DNA of 64,000 bases from the NCBI GenBank assembly GCA_958295845.1, contig OY282376.1, positions 1,439,022-1,503,021 on the forward strand, given 5' to 3'. The notes below the pieces were generated by a model. It was not told the DNA's origin. It saw only the letters and a program-made list of their open reading frames with translations, and ran no database searches. Made by a program: the position numbers and the translations under genes. Below are positions 36,588 through 45,193 of this stretch, one piece after another. Each line of letters starts with the position of its first letter. The first letter of the stretch is position 1. This DNA is from Caldilineaceae bacterium (GTDB lineage: Bacteria > Chloroflexota > Anaerolineae > Caldilineales > Caldilineaceae).

Positions 36588-36935
36588 TCATTCTTCAACA
36601 GAGAGGACGTTAACTCCAGAGGTTACTGAGCCAGGAGGCATCTGCGCAAGCACATCCAGATACCACCACCAATGCTCAGGTGTAACGCCGCCGGCAGTCT
36701 CCCGCCAATGATTCAAATCTGCAATGGAATCGATCGCGGCGTAGTACTCTTGGACCTGTTGTAGCAATTTCCTATCGGCATTCGCCAAACGTGTCTGCTG
36801 GTCAGAGGTCAGAAGATGGCCCGACTCGTGCAGTTCGCTACGCGTCATTAGCATCTGCATATGCTCCAAGCCACTGACATCGGGAAACGCAACGTCTACT
36901 TCGTATGCAGACAAACTTTCTTCGACGGTGGTCAT
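36588..36935 (-). CDS. Small hypothetical protein, 115 aa
   Basis: Unrecognised. Acidic, soluble, with helix-forming stretches (HMQMLMTRSELHESGHLLTS, LANADRKLLQQVQEYYAAID) and a WWWYLD cluster near residue 90. Its ATG overlaps the stop of the upstream small frame (ATGA), which suggests a coupled pair. Function unknown. There is a steady in-frame pattern of charged helices, so translation is plausible. Confidence 0.5.
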   Translation of the reverse strand: MTTVEESLSAYEVDVAFPDVSGLEHMQMLMTRSELHESGHLLTSDQQTRLANADRKLLQQVQEYYAAIDSIADLNHWRETAGGVTPEHWWWYLDVLAQMPPGSVTSGVNVLSVEE

Positions 36936-37120
36936 GACAGGACCTTATCCAGTGTACCCATTCTGTCAGAAGCAGAATTGCTCAAATACAGTTCCGGGCG
37001 TTCAACGATGTAAGCACTTTCAAGAAGACCATCCAAGGCAAACATTATCAGCCAGGTCTGCCGCTGCAAGACTGAAACGACGGCTTCGTAGGCATCGCTG
37101 CCGTAAACATATAGATACAC
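36932..37120 (-). CDS. Small hypothetical protein, possibly 5'-truncated
   Basis: 62 aa from a GTG at 37120; coupled by an ATGA overlap to the 115-aa gene. The reading frame stays open upstream to a TAA at about 37212 and encodes residues that look conserved (ATPTDYERIILSAVSDP), but no usual start codon is present there. This suggests either a rare start or a lost 5' end. Confidence 0.4.
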   Translation of the reverse strand: MYLYVYGSDAYEAVVSVLQRQTWLIMFALDGLLESAYIVERPELYLSNSASDRMGTLDKVLS

Positions 37121-37210
37121 AGTCGCAGTCGGGTCCGAAACTGCCGAGAGTATGATCCGTTCGTAATCGGTCGGCGTTGCCTCAGGCGAGAGATGACCGC
37201 GTCTTCTCCG

Positions 37211-37648
37211 TTACTGCAGGCGAATAGCGGTGCTACCTGGCTTCCACCGAATCCGATTTCGTACTAAATGAATCGCGTCTGCCACCTTGGCACGCATCAT
37301 TCCGTCCCATAAGATGGCAAGAAAAACAACCTGTGCGAATAGTAGCGCGACGCGTCTGGTTCTCAAAGCAAGATTGAGCCATACTCCGCCGACCGGACGT
37401 ACGATCTGAGTTCCCTGATAACGCTTCTACGCGCCGTAGTCTAACAACCAAGCATCTTCCCCCGACCAGAGAACCTCCCAATCCAAAATGCAAGAGGACC
37501 TCCCTGAAATTTGGAAGCCTATCAAGCCTGTTCTATTATTCCCCTCAACCCGAACTATCCGAGTTCCACTATCTGTCCACCTACCGCAGTTTACTGCCCG
37601 CTGAATCACGACCGTTTTGCTACAAACAGCCGCGCGGGCGCCCGCCAT
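37211..37648 (-). pseudogene. Decayed ORF with an internal in-frame stop
   Basis: Reading the minus strand from 37648, the frame is open to a TAG at 37427-37429 and then continues to TAA at 37211. The second half (YQGTQIVRPVGGVWLNLALR, then a hydrophobic VALLFAQVVFLAILW helix) has the look of a membrane protein and lacks a start codon of its own. The family is not recognised. Confidence 0.35.
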
Positions 37649-37818
37649 GGTCGCAATGCGTCCACAAGATTTCTGAGCGCCTCAATCTCGCGCAAAGCAG
37701 GAACTAAATCGCGCGCAGTCCCCCTTGAATCAGCTACGAAGAGCCACACAATTTAGCAGAAACCGGGCAGCCACAACTGCCCCATAATATCAACAGAACA
37801 CCACTAAGGAGACAGAGT

Positions 37819-39168
37819 ATGTCCAAGCTTCAAACCCAGTCCCACCAAAACATGAGCCGTCGCGACATGCTGCGCCTCGCCGGCGTTGGCGCAGCCGGCG
37901 CCGCACTCGCAGCCTGTGCTGCCCCAGCAGCCGCGCCCGCTTCCGGTGGCGATTCCGCCCCGGCCATGGAGCCGGTCACCGTCATCGCCACCACCTCCAT
38001 GCCTGTCAACACCTTCGACAACTCCCTCGAGCGGTCAATCGACCAGCTTCCTGAAATTGCCCTGGAAGTAAACGCCAATGGCTGGGGCGAAGGTGGCTGG
38101 GATGGCTATTCAGACACCCTTCTGACCCGCATCGCCGGCGGCGAACAGATCGACGTCATTATGATCGCAATCGAAGGCCTGCGGCTTCTGACGGCAAAGA
38201 ACGTCCTCGTAGCCCTGGACGACTTCCTCGCTGGCGATCAACCTGCCAATGAGATCTTACAGAACGACGTCCACGTCACCCTCCGCGAAATGCTGCAGGT
38301 TGACGGCAAGCAATATGAGTACCCCTTCTCCTGGAACAACATGGTCATGTACTACAACACGGCCATCTTCGAAGAAGAGGGCCTCGATGCGCCGGCAAAC
38401 GACTGGACCTGGGATGACTTCCTCGAAACCTGCCTGAAGGTTGCCAACGTGACCGGTGGCGCCGACGACCGCTTCGCATACTCTTTCTGGGGCGCGGGCA
38501 TGTTCGGCATGGCGGCCTGGTACTTCAATAATGACGTTTCTCCTCTGTCCGATGACTGGCTGGATTCGAACCTGCTCGACCCCAAGGTAGCCGAAACGGT
38601 TCAGTTCATGGCCGATCTGATCCTGGAACACAAAGTCGCCCCCAACCCTGAAGGCTGGGATGAATGGGCACAGTTCCACGCCGGCAACCTCGTAATGCGT
38701 ACCTGCGGCCGCTGGTGCATCGGCGGTTCGCTCGAAGCCGACTTTACAACCTACGACATGCAATATCAGCCGCATCGGGCAGGCCCCCTCAGGACAGTGG
38801 CCGGGACCGACGGCTGGGGCGTCTCCACGTCCAGCGAAAACCCACAAGAGGCTTGGGAAATAGTGAAGCTACTCTCCAGCACCGAGGCTTCGATAGACAT
38901 GGTGCAGCTGGGCGGTAACATTCCCGCGCTGCGCTCTGTATCTGAGTTGCCCGTCTTTGCCGAGTTTGGCCCGCCCAACACGGCCCTCTTCTACGAAACG
39001 CTCGACTTCGCCGCAACCGTGCCGTCACCCACCAACTTCAACATCGTCGAACCAATTCTGAACCGTAACTATGCTACGATTTGGAATGGCGAACGCACCG
39101 TTGAAGAGGCGCTGCAGACTGCCCACGATGAGGTGCAGGTGGAGATGGACAAGCTGAAGCAAGCATAG
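37819..39168 (+). CDS. Carbohydrate ABC transporter substrate-binding lipoprotein
   Basis: 449 aa. AAGGAGACAGAGT precedes the ATG. The N-terminus has a twin-arginine-like SRRDMLRLAG and then a lipobox (AALAAC), so it may be exported by Tat and anchored as a lipoprotein. The body follows the family-1 solute-binding fold: DVIMIAIEGLRLLTAKNVLVALDDFL, YPFSWNNMVMYYNTAIFEEEGL, PANDWTWDDFLETC and TDGWGVSTSSENPQEAWEIVKLL. First gene of the importer operon at 37819-41822. Probably binds oligosaccharides or glycosides; the linked GH116 gene suggests a beta-linked sugar. Confidence 0.9.
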   Translation: MSKLQTQSHQNMSRRDMLRLAGVGAAGAALAACAAPAAAPASGGDSAPAMEPVTVIATTSMPVNTFDNSLERSIDQLPEIALEVNANGWGEGGWDGYSDTLLTRIAGGEQIDVIMIAIEGLRLLTAKNVLVALDDFLAGDQPANEILQNDVHVTLREMLQVDGKQYEYPFSWNNMVMYYNTAIFEEEGLDAPANDWTWDDFLETCLKVANVTGGADDRFAYSFWGAGMFGMAAWYFNNDVSPLSDDWLDSNLLDPKVAETVQFMADLILEHKVAPNPEGWDEWAQFHAGNLVMRTCGRWCIGGSLEADFTTYDMQYQPHRAGPLRTVAGTDGWGVSTSSENPQEAWEIVKLLSSTEASIDMVQLGGNIPALRSVSELPVFAEFGPPNTALFYETLDFAATVPSPTNFNIVEPILNRNYATIWNGERTVEEALQTAHDEVQVEMDKLKQA

Positions 39169-39270
39169 TCAGGCCAAGATAGGGATAGCAGGGCGCCGGC
39201 AGCATGAAAAGCAAAGTTCCTTCCACTGCTCGGTAACCTGCTATCCCAAAGTCCTCCTTTAGGACATTAC

Positions 39271-40212
39271 ATGACTTCAACAGCACTGCCTGACGAAAAA
39301 ACCGGCGGGCTGACCAAACGCCTGACAGGAATGACCTTGGCCCGGCGCGAAGCATGGGCCGGCTATCTGTTTGCCACCCCAGCCTTGTTGGGGCTCTTGG
39401 CCTTCACTGCTCTGCCAATCTTCGCCTCCCTCATTCTTATCTTTCTCCACTACGATCTCTTGACGCCGCCCAAGTGGGCCGGCGCTGAAAACATCACTCG
39501 GCTCGCTACCGATTCCAGGATGTTCAAGATCTACTGGAATTCTCTGCGGCTCGTTGTCGGCGCAACATTCCTCAACAACGTTCTCGGTCTCCTCCTTGCG
39601 GTAGGTCTCAACCGCACAATGCCTTGGGGTATTCGTTATGTCCTGCGAACCTCCATCTTTTTCCCGGTAATGACAACAACCGCGTCTCTGGCCGTAGTCT
39701 GGCGTTTCCTCCTGACGCTGGACAGAGGCGTAGTCAACTTCCTCATCGGCCAGATCGGACTGGACCCAGTCCCTTGGCTCAGTAGCTCCACCTGGGCGCT
39801 GGTCTCCGCCATGATCTACGATGTCTGGAAGAGTTGCGGCTATCTCATGGTTATCTATCTGGCCGGCCTGCAAGCGATTCCCGCTGTCTACTACGAAGCC
39901 GCCCGCATCGACGGCGCCGGCTTCTGGCAACAGTTTCGCAATGTTACCCTGCCCCTGATCTCGCCCACCGCCTTCTTTGCCATCGTTATCTCTCTCATCG
40001 GCGCATTCCAGATCTTCGACAACGTGTGGGTACTCACTGAAGGCGGCCCGGGAGACGCCTCCCGCGTGATCGCCATGTATATCTACGAGAAGGCGTTCCG
40101 CGGCTTTGAAATGGGTTACGCGTCTGCCGTCTCCTTCACCCTGTTTATCATTCTGATCGCGCTCACCTTACTGCAATTCCTCGGCGCACGACGCTGGGTT
40201 CACTATGAATAG
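39271..40212 (+). CDS. Carbohydrate ABC transporter permease (MalF/UgpA-like)
   Basis: 313 aa, six helices. The EAA loop reads YYEAARIDGAGFWQQFRNVTLPLISP near residue 210. GLLAFTALPIFASLILIFLHY is the first helix and WVLTEGGPGDASRVIAMYIYEKAF a typical late motif. It lies 102 bases after the binding-protein gene and before the second permease. Works in the cytoplasmic membrane with the next gene product; the ATPase (MsmK/UgpC type) is not in the window and is probably shared. Confidence 0.92.
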   Translation: MTSTALPDEKTGGLTKRLTGMTLARREAWAGYLFATPALLGLLAFTALPIFASLILIFLHYDLLTPPKWAGAENITRLATDSRMFKIYWNSLRLVVGATFLNNVLGLLLAVGLNRTMPWGIRYVLRTSIFFPVMTTTASLAVVWRFLLTLDRGVVNFLIGQIGLDPVPWLSSSTWALVSAMIYDVWKSCGYLMVIYLAGLQAIPAVYYEAARIDGAGFWQQFRNVTLPLISPTAFFAIVISLIGAFQIFDNVWVLTEGGPGDASRVIAMYIYEKAFRGFEMGYASAVSFTLFIILIALTLLQFLGARRWVHYE

Positions 40213-40254
40213 CGAACAGCTCTATTCGACGAGTTACGACAAAAGACCGGGTTG

Positions 40255-41148
40255 ATGGCAACGACAACAGGCTCAACAGAAACGCCCGCTACGCTTCACA
40301 AGGCATATAGAAAGTCAGTCTGGCTCCATCTGGGCGAGGCCCTGTTGTGGCTGCTGCTGATATGCATTGCCATCATCGAGATCGCGCCCATCAGTTGGAT
40401 GTTCTCTACCTCGCTGCGGGATCCAAAGAACTCCTTCGATCTACCACCCGACTTCTGGCCCACAGCACTCCACTGGCAGAACTATCTCACCGTCATCAAC
40501 TCGCCCGACATCGAGTTCATGCTGTTCTTCTGGAACAGCCTAAAAATCGCCCTCATCGTCACCGGCGCCCAGTTGCTCACCTGCTCAATGGCGGGCTACG
40601 CCTTTGGCCGTCTGCGCTTTTTCGGCCGCGACATCCTCTTCGGCCTCTTCCTCGCCTCGTTGATGGTCCCGGCTACAGTTACCCTGATCCCCTCATTCAT
40701 CATCATCCGCTCCCTCGACCTGATGAATACACACTGGGCGCTCATCCTCCCCAGCGTCACCAGCGCCTTTGGCGTCTTCCTGCTGCGCCAGCACTTCAAA
40801 TCCTTGCCCGAAGAGCTCCTTGACGCGGCCAAAATCGACGGCGCCGGTTACTTCCGCATATACTGGCAAATCCTGCTCCCCTTGACAGGACCCGCCCTCT
40901 CCGCCCTCGGCATTTTCACTTTTCTCGCCTCCTGGAATAACTTCGTCGGGCCGCTGCTCTTCCTGCGCGACTGGGATAAATTCACCTTCCCCATCGCCAT
41001 CGCCACCATCCGCGGCTACATGGGCTCCGGCAACCAGTCTGAAGTCCTGGCCGGCATCATGATCTCCATCTTTCCGCTACTCGTCTTCTTCCTTTTGGCG
41101 CAACGATGGATCGTCCAGGGCGCGGCAATTACCGGTATGAAGGGATGA
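40255..41148 (+). CDS. Carbohydrate ABC transporter permease (MalG/UgpE-like)
   Basis: 297 aa from ATG 40255; a TTG one codon earlier is possible. Six helices with the EAA-type loop LLDAAKIDGAGYFRIYWQILLPLTGP near residue 200. It starts with a soluble threonine-rich segment before WLHLGEALLWLLLICIAIIE. Its stop overlaps the next start (ATGA). Partner of the upstream permease. Confidence 0.92.
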   Translation: MATTTGSTETPATLHKAYRKSVWLHLGEALLWLLLICIAIIEIAPISWMFSTSLRDPKNSFDLPPDFWPTALHWQNYLTVINSPDIEFMLFFWNSLKIALIVTGAQLLTCSMAGYAFGRLRFFGRDILFGLFLASLMVPATVTLIPSFIIIRSLDLMNTHWALILPSVTSAFGVFLLRQHFKSLPEELLDAAKIDGAGYFRIYWQILLPLTGPALSALGIFTFLASWNNFVGPLLFLRDWDKFTFPIAIATIRGYMGSGNQSEVLAGIMISIFPLLVFFLLAQRWIVQGAAITGMKG

Positions 41149-41822
41149 CCCGTCAGCAGAACATCACCGGCAGCACATACGTAATCCAGGTTGTCCAGAC
41201 ACTCTGGGAAAACCTGCCCCAGCTTCTCTGGGGAGCGCTGCTCTTCAATCTCATTTGCCTGCCCACCGCCTTCCTCTTCACCGCCGGCCATTTCATCTCA
41301 TCCCTTATCGTCGCCGCCCTCACCATCGGCCCAGCATGGGCCGCACTGCTCGCCTTCGACATGCGCCTTATCCAAGGGATAGTGCCCCGGCAATTCGCAA
41401 TCTTCAATGACTTCCGCCGTCTCTGGCCGCGCAGCGCCCTATTGGGCCTGTTGACGGCCTTTCCACTGCTTGCTCTCATAACAACCCTGCCGGCCCTTCA
41501 AACCGAACCGGTCGCCCCCATCGTATGGGTCGGCCTCGCAGCCGATCTTTTAGGATGCGCAGTGATGGCAACACTGTCACTCTATACCTTTCCTTCTCTG
41601 TCCAAACAACCAGATAAAGGCGTCCGCGCCTGTATACGCGACGCCCTCATCCTGTCCAGCCGATATCCCACCAACAGCCTGGGTCTCCTGGCTATCGGCA
41701 TCCTCTTCAGCTTCTGCGTCGCCTACATCAGCCTGGGACTGCTCCTCCTCCTGCCAGTAATCTACAGTCTCTTCATCGCCGCCAACGACCAACTCGTCAT
41801 GCAAAAAGAGGCGCAGGCATAA
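41145..41822 (+). CDS. DUF624/YesL-like membrane protein
   Basis: 225 aa from ATG 41145, overlapping the permease stop by 4 bases. Several hydrophobic helices: LLWGALLFNLICLPTAFLF, ISSLIVAALTIGPAWAALL, ALLGLLTAFPLLALI, and a C-terminal LGLLAIGILFSFCVAYISLG. YesL-type proteins are encoded in sugar-importer operons and have an unclear auxiliary role, perhaps regulatory. The start was chosen from the overlap; an upstream GATGGATC alternative lies inside the permease gene. Confidence 0.7.
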   Translation: MTRQQNITGSTYVIQVVQTLWENLPQLLWGALLFNLICLPTAFLFTAGHFISSLIVAALTIGPAWAALLAFDMRLIQGIVPRQFAIFNDFRRLWPRSALLGLLTAFPLLALITTLPALQTEPVAPIVWVGLAADLLGCAVMATLSLYTFPSLSKQPDKGVRACIRDALILSSRYPTNSLGLLAIGILFSFCVAYISLGLLLLLPVIYSLFIAANDQLVMQKEAQA

Positions 41823-41925
41823 GACAGTCTCCCGCCCATGTCCCGCCTTAAACCAATCTCACCCCCAACGAGTCCAATTCCAGCCACCATCAAACTAGCG
41901 CCCAACAGTCTGCCGTCCCTATAAT

Positions 41926-41963
41926 GCAGTTCACTGACCACTGACCACTGACCACTGACCACC
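41926..41963. repeat. Heptamer tandem repeat (TGACCAC)n preceded by GCAGTT
   Basis: GCAGTT at 41926-41931 is followed by four TGACCAC units. It sits within 20 bases of the GH116 start, between the importer operon and the glycosidase. Here the hexamer precedes the repeat, the reverse of the other loci. Confidence 0.8.
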
Positions 41964-41981
41964 CCCCTTCCGGAGATTCAA

Positions 41982-44609
41982 ATGGAGCACTTCGTCTACC
42001 GCAACGAAAAAACCAACCAGATTAGCTTCCCTCTCGGCGGCATCGGCACCGGCTGCATCGGCCTCGCCGGCAACGGACGCCTCATCGACTGGGAAATCTT
42101 CAACCGTCCCAACAAAGGCAGCGTAAACGGCTTCTCCCACTTCGCCATCCGCGCCGAAAATGACGGGCAAGCGACAGACGCCCGCATCCTCCACGGCAAC
42201 CTGCACTCGCCCTATCAGGGTGAGCTCGTCGCCCCGACCTTCAGCACATTCGGCTGGGGCCCCCGCCGCGAATATCTGACCGGCCTGCCCCACTTCGAAA
42301 GCGTCGACTTCCGCGGCCAGTTCCCACTCGCCGAGCTCACCTACCGGGACGACACCTTCCCCGGCCAGGTACAAATGACCGCCTTCAACCCCTTCATCCC
42401 CACCAACGAAGACGACTCCGGCATCCCCGCCGCCTTCTTCGAATTCAGCGTCACCAATTCCACCGCCGCCGATCTCACATACACCGTCGTCGGCGTGCTC
42501 ACCAACCCCCTGCCCGCCACTAACCTGAACGCAATCGAGGAGCACACCTGGGGCCACGCCCTCCGCCTCTCCTCCGACAGCCTCCAGCCCGAAGACACCG
42601 CCTACGGCAACCTTACCCTCGCCACCGACGCCGGGCTCGACGGCGATGTCGACGTCAGCTGGCAGCAGAACTGGTTCCGCGGCGCCTGGTTCGACAACCT
42701 CGAGGTCTACTGGAAAGACCTCAATACACCTGGACCCTTCCAAAACCGCGCCTACGAATCCGCCGAACAGCGAGGCGCCGGCGCCCAATTCACCGAGCAG
42801 GACACAGGCCTGCTCGCCATCCACCTGCCCGTCGCCGCCGGCGAAACCCGTCGCGTCCGCTTCGTCGTCAGTTGGAGTTTCCCCACCTGCGAGAACTACT
42901 GGAAAAAAGAGCAGGCCAGCGCGCAAACCTGGAAAAACTACTACGCCACCCAATGGGACGATTCCAGCGCCAGCGCACAGTACGCCATCGAGCACTGGCC
43001 CCGCCTCTACGACGAGACCAAACGCTTCAAAGACGCGCTCTTCGCCTCCTCCATTCCGGCCACAGCCCTCGACGCCGTGTCCGCCAATATCTCCATCCTC
43101 AAGTCGCCCACCGTACTGCGCCTGGAGGACGGCACATTCTACGGCTGGGAAGGCCTGCACCCTGACGAAGGCTGCTGCGAAGGCAGCTGTACCCACGTCT
43201 GGAACTACCAGCAGGCGCTCCCCTTCCTCTTCCCCGCCCTCGAGCGCACCATGCGCACCGCCGACTACCGCTACAACCTCCTCGAAAACGGCGCAATGCC
43301 ATTCCGCATCCAGCTCCCCCTCGGCTCCGAACCCTGGCCCTTCCGCCCCTGCTGCGACGGCCAGTTCGGCGGCGTCATGAAGACTTATCGCGACTGGAAA
43401 ATCAGCGGCGATCACGAGTGGTTGCGCTCCGTCTGGCCCGGCGTAAAGAAGTCCCTCGAATACGCCTGGAGCCCCGAAAACATCGACCGCTGGGACCCCG
43501 ACAAGTCCGGCGTCCTCACCGGCCGCCAGCATCATACCCTCGACATGGAGCTCTTCGGCCCCAACTCCTGGCTGACAGGCTTCTACCTCGGCGCGCTCAA
43601 AGCCGCCTCCGAAATGGCCGAATCAATCGGGGACGTGGCAACCGCCTCCGAATACCACGCCATCTTCGAACGCGGCAAAGCCTGGGTCGACGCCAACCTC
43701 TTCAACGGCGAATACTACGTTCAAAAAGTCGACCTTGCCGACCGCGCCCTCGTCGAATCCTACGGCCCCCAGGACGACTCCCTCAAAGGTGGCTCCGCCC
43801 TCGATGCCTACTGGAACTCCGAACACAACGAGATCAAGTACCAGATCGGCGAAGGCAGCAGCATCGACCAGGTGCTCGCCCAGTGGCACGCCTCCCTCTA
43901 CGGACTCGGCGACCTCCACGACCCGGACCAAGTCAAGCAGGCCTGCGCCGCCATCTACAAGTACAACTACGTGCCCGAAATGAGCCAGGTCTACAACCCC
44001 TGCCGCATCTACGCCCTCAACGACGAAGGCGGCCTCGTCATCTGCGCCTGGCCCGAGGAAGAACAGAAGCCGCTCATCCCCGCCCCCTACTCGCAGGAAA
44101 CCATGAACGGCTTCGAATACGCCGCCGCCTGCCACATGATCATGGTCGGGCTCGTCGACGAAGGCATGCGCTGCGTCGAGGCCATCCGCCACCGCTACGA
44201 CGGCGAGCGCCGCAACCCCTGGAACGAATTCGAATGCGGCAACAACTACGCCCGCAGCATGGCCTCCTACGCCCTCCTCAACGCCTTCTCCGGCTTCCAG
44301 TTCGACATGGTCAACAGCGCCATCGGCTTCCAGCCAGTCCAGGAGGACAACGGCGAGTTCAACTGCTTCTGGTCCCTCGACTCCGGCTGGGGTCAGTTCC
44401 AGACCGCCACCAATCACTGCTCCCTCAAGGTCCTCTACGGCGCCCTCCCCCTCCAGCACATCAACCTGCCCTCCCTCGCCGACACAACAGTATCCGCCCT
44501 CACCCTAGACGGCGAACCGGTCGCATTCGAACAACAAAACGGCGCCATCACCCTCCAGAAAAAGACCCAAATCCAGGCCGGCCAAACACTCCAGCTGCAC
44601 CACTCATGA
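41982..44609 (+). CDS. GH116-like glycosidase (bile-acid beta-glucosidase/GBA2 family)
   Basis: 875 aa, ATG after TTCCGGAGATTCAA. The N-terminal beta-sandwich (about 1-300) begins [19 protein letters not shown], a GH116/DUF608 signature. The C-terminal (alpha/alpha)6 domain (about 350-850) includes [24 protein letters not shown]-like helices and [14 protein letters not shown]. By comparison with GBA2 and TxGH116 from memory, E390 is a candidate nucleophile and D521 a candidate acid/base. Family activity: hydrolysis of beta-linked glucosides, glucosylceramide or xylosides. No signal peptide, so it should work on sugars delivered by the adjacent importer. [13 protein letters not shown] lies near residue 751. 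Confidence 0.88.
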   Translation: MEHFVYRNEKTNQISFPLGGIGTGCIGLAGNGRLIDWEIFNRPNKGSVNGFSHFAIRAENDGQATDARILHGNLHSPYQGELVAPTFSTFGWGPRREYLTGLPHFESVDFRGQFPLAELTYRDDTFPGQVQMTAFNPFIPTNEDDSGIPAAFFEFSVTNSTAADLTYTVVGVLTNPLPATNLNAIEEHTWGHALRLSSDSLQPEDTAYGNLTLATDAGLDGDVDVSWQQNWFRGAWFDNLEVYWKDLNTPGPFQNRAYESAEQRGAGAQFTEQDTGLLAIHLPVAAGETRRVRFVVSWSFPTCENYWKKEQASAQTWKNYYATQWDDSSASAQYAIEHWPRLYDETKRFKDALFASSIPATALDAVSANISILKSPTVLRLEDGTFYGWEGLHPDEGCCEGSCTHVWNYQQALPFLFPALERTMRTADYRYNLLENGAMPFRIQLPLGSEPWPFRPCCDGQFGGVMKTYRDWKISGDHEWLRSVWPGVKKSLEYAWSPENIDRWDPDKSGVLTGRQHHTLDMELFGPNSWLTGFYLGALKAASEMAESIGDVATASEYHAIFERGKAWVDANLFNGEYYVQKVDLADRALVESYGPQDDSLKGGSALDAYWNSEHNEIKYQIGEGSSIDQVLAQWHASLYGLGDLHDPDQVKQACAAIYKYNYVPEMSQVYNPCRIYALNDEGGLVICAWPEEEQKPLIPAPYSQETMNGFEYAAACHMIMVGLVDEGMRCVEAIRHRYDGERRNPWNEFECGNNYARSMASYALLNAFSGFQFDMVNSAIGFQPVQEDNGEFNCFWSLDSGWGQFQTATNHCSLKVLYGALPLQHINLPSLADTTVSALTLDGEPVAFEQQNGAITLQKKTQIQAGQTLQLHHS

Positions 44610-44642
44610 GCCACCCACCCCTCTCCTGAAACACCAATAAAC

Positions 44643-44672
44643 CCGGCGCCGAGCTGCCACGCTCGGCGCCGG
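44643..44672 (+). terminator. Strong hairpin after the GH116 gene
   Basis: A perfect 12-bp stem (CCGGCGCCGAGC/GCTCGGCGCCGG) with a 6-base loop, 34 bases past the GH116 stop. No T-run follows (CCCAAATAACC), so it is a plausible transcript-end or RNA-stabilising hairpin rather than a classic intrinsic terminator. Confidence 0.5.
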
Positions 44673-44712
44673 CCCAAATAACCAACATAAAGTGTCCTCC
44701 CTCCTACCACGT

Positions 44713-45045
44713 GGAGAAAGGTGGTGTTCTCCGCGCCCCTCCGCGAATAAAAGGTGTTGCCGTTGCAGTTGCCGTTCTCCGTGGTCCTCCGTGGCCCTCT
44801 GTGGCCCTCCGTGGACAAAAGGTGTTGCCGTTGCAGTTGCCGTTCTCCGTGATCCTCAGTGGCCCTCCGCGAATAAAAGGTGTTGCCGTTGCAGTTGCCG
44901 TTCTCCGTGGTCCTCCGTGGCCCTCTGTGGCCCTCCGTGGACAAAAGGTGTTGCCGTTGCAGTCGCCGTTCTCCGTGATCCTCCGTGGCCCTCCGTGGCT
45001 AAAAAAGATGTTGCAGTTCCCGTTCTCCGTGGTCAAAAAAGGTGT
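44713..45045. repeat. CCGTGG-family array with 126-bp higher-order unit
   Basis: The largest block of this family. Two near-identical 126-base units (44745-44870 and 44871-44996), each made of a 69-base and a 57-base sub-unit with AAAAGGTGTTGCCGTTGCAG and CTCCGTGG runs, followed by a partial unit. Several frames are open on both strands because the unit length is divisible by three; this is not evidence of coding. Confidence 0.85.
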
Positions 45046-45193
45046 TCCCCCTCCCCATACCACACACAAACAAGCCCGAGTAGTTTCTTCCCCCCAATTC
45101 CGTATATAATTCCCCCAAAGCAACCGTAACAGGTTCCATTAAGCAGATCCCTGCGCCGCACCGCGGTTCGCAGTCACGCCGGAGGCCAAGCAC

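Noticed and set aside
41931..43535. 534-codon minus-strand frame
   Set aside because: It lies wholly opposite the GH116 gene, which has clear family motifs; the frame is a shadow of GC-rich codon use.
43418..44629. 403-codon alternative frame inside the GH116 gene
   Set aside because: Arginine-rich, typical of an out-of-frame reading of a GC-rich gene.
44692..45129. Long open frames on both strands within the CCGTGG array
   Set aside because: They result from a repeat unit whose length is divisible by three; there is no ribosome-binding site or protein-like composition.
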